The notes beneath the pieces were generated by a model that searched no databases, had not been told where the DNA came from, and saw only the letters and a program-made list of their open reading frames with translations. Source: Cyclina sinensis (lineage: Eukaryota; Mollusca; Bivalvia; Venerida; Veneridae). From it: a stretch of DNA of 64,000 nucleotides. The position numbers were made by a program, and so were the translations under genes. The stretch spans positions 9,217,535 through 9,281,534 of the forward strand of contig JAAONU010000009.1 in the NCBI GenBank assembly GCA_012932295.1. The letters run 5' to 3'. How positions within the stretch are numbered: the stretch's first letter is position 1; each line of letters opens with the position of its first letter. This document shows, piece after piece, positions 62,996 through 64,000 of this stretch.

Positions 62996-64000
62996 GTAGG
63001 CATGCTTTATCTTATAGACCTTTTGAATGAGAGAGGGCAGGAGGAAGGCACCAAGTTAACCACTGATGGACCGCAGCAAACTTATGATAGCATTGAAGTT
63101 ATGACTGACCATTTGATTGAACAGTAAACTAGTAAACTTTATTCAGTTGACATGATTAATGTCATGATCAGTTTAGGTAATCGTAGGGAAAGGAGGGTGG
63201 CACCAAGTGGACAGTAGTTTACTTATGCTAGTTATGTTAAGGTAATTGTAGGGAGAAAAGGGAGAACATAACAGAAGGATGGAGGAGAAAGTAATCAAGC
63301 AAGCTTGGAAAAAATGGGAGTTTTTTGCTTTTGTTTAGATGAAACATTGGAAAATGTTTTTAGATGTCAGTACAATTAAATCAATCATTGGATGAAACAA
63401 TCATAAAGATTTTTGTTTTAGTGATATATGAATTAATTTTCCTCAGCCAGACTGCCATTTATATCTGTCAATATTATGGTATATTCTGCTAAACGTGCTA
63501 TGTTGTATTTCTGTCTCATTTAGGGAAGATGTCAGTGTTTTATCATTTTGTAACCTTCCTGCAGTATCTTGCAAACAGACATGGAACAATACAGTTACAA
63601 TAACATTGCAAATTAAATGTCTGCTTTTGTGTTTGAGTGATTAAGGTTTCTGTATTTTTAACTTTTGTGGCATTTTGTTCTTGAAGGGCATTGGTTAGAG
63701 ACCCGAAATAAATGTCTGTATGTAAAAGTTTGACGTTTCTTTTTGGAGGTAGGGATATTCACCTTGTTCTGTTAAGGAGCATTGTTACAGTACCCTCCTG
63801 CTGCCCCTCCCCCATTCTTCTCTTCTAAGTCTTTCTAAGGCTTAAAACATACAGCTACCTTGATAAGGCTTAAAACATACAGCTACCTTAAATAAAAGTT
63901 CAAAATTACAAGAATGTTGCAATAGTTGATATTTGATCTTACCCTATTTCAGTATGGCAGTAAATCAGATTTACACAGAAAACAAATAATATATATGAGT
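62996..64000. other. CDK14 intron 7, first part, running off the window
   Basis: No further exon was found; the next expected coding block (A-SLLK...) is not present before 64000. A small tandem duplication (AAGGCTTAAAACATACAGCTACCTT, twice at 63837-63890) is the only structure seen. Confidence 0.5.

Overview
The window is eukaryotic nuclear DNA, AT-rich, intron-dominated and full of repeats. The repeat types suggest a mollusc, most likely a bivalve: short elements with a (GTCCG)n stretch, subterminal inverted repeats and a 3' hairpin (the pearl/Helentron type), TA-flanked non-autonomous DNA transposons, tRNA-derived SINEs and long minisatellites. The species cannot be named from the sequence alone.

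One gene dominates. From about 15.27 kb to the right edge lies the 5' part of a plus-strand CDK14 (PFTAIRE kinase; Eip63E in flies) orthologue. I recover seven coding exons (15267-15282, 25331-25402, 33584-33624, 36995-37194, 57508-57628, 58153-58244, 62916-62995). They join with no phase conflict into 207 codons plus one base. The product has a basic N-terminal motif, a Ser/Arg-rich linker, the Gly-rich loop, the ATP-binding lysine (VALK) and a literal PFTAIRE helix. The rest of the kinase lies beyond 64 kb. Exon 5 has competing splice sites at both ends.

The left edge (1-2.1 kb) holds two small exons of a second plus-strand gene. They end in a stop codon and resemble part of an F5/8-type C (discoidin) domain; this call is tentative.

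Region by region: 0.9-1.35 kb dispersed repeat; 2.2-2.9 kb 65-bp satellite; 4.78-4.98 kb palindromic MITE; 6.2-7.56 kb degenerate satellite; 9.3-11.9 kb two copies of a CAGTAC MITE; 15-25 kb intron 1 with SINEs, a TTAACCC MITE and a 71/68-bp minisatellite interrupted by an 822-bp TA-flanked MITE, then a Helentron-like element; 25-37 kb introns 2-4 with another CAGTAC MITE, a four-unit array carrying AP-1 motifs, a 21-bp array and several Helentron-like elements; 37-57.5 kb a 20-kb intron with a 36-bp array, a dead Tc1 transposase, Helentron-like elements and a 55-bp satellite; 58-62.9 kb intron 6 with a SINE and arrays of splice-donor-like units, a Helentron and a LINE tail.

I see no bacterial-type system, no CRISPR array and no credible additional complete gene. 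Most long open frames here are translations of repeats.
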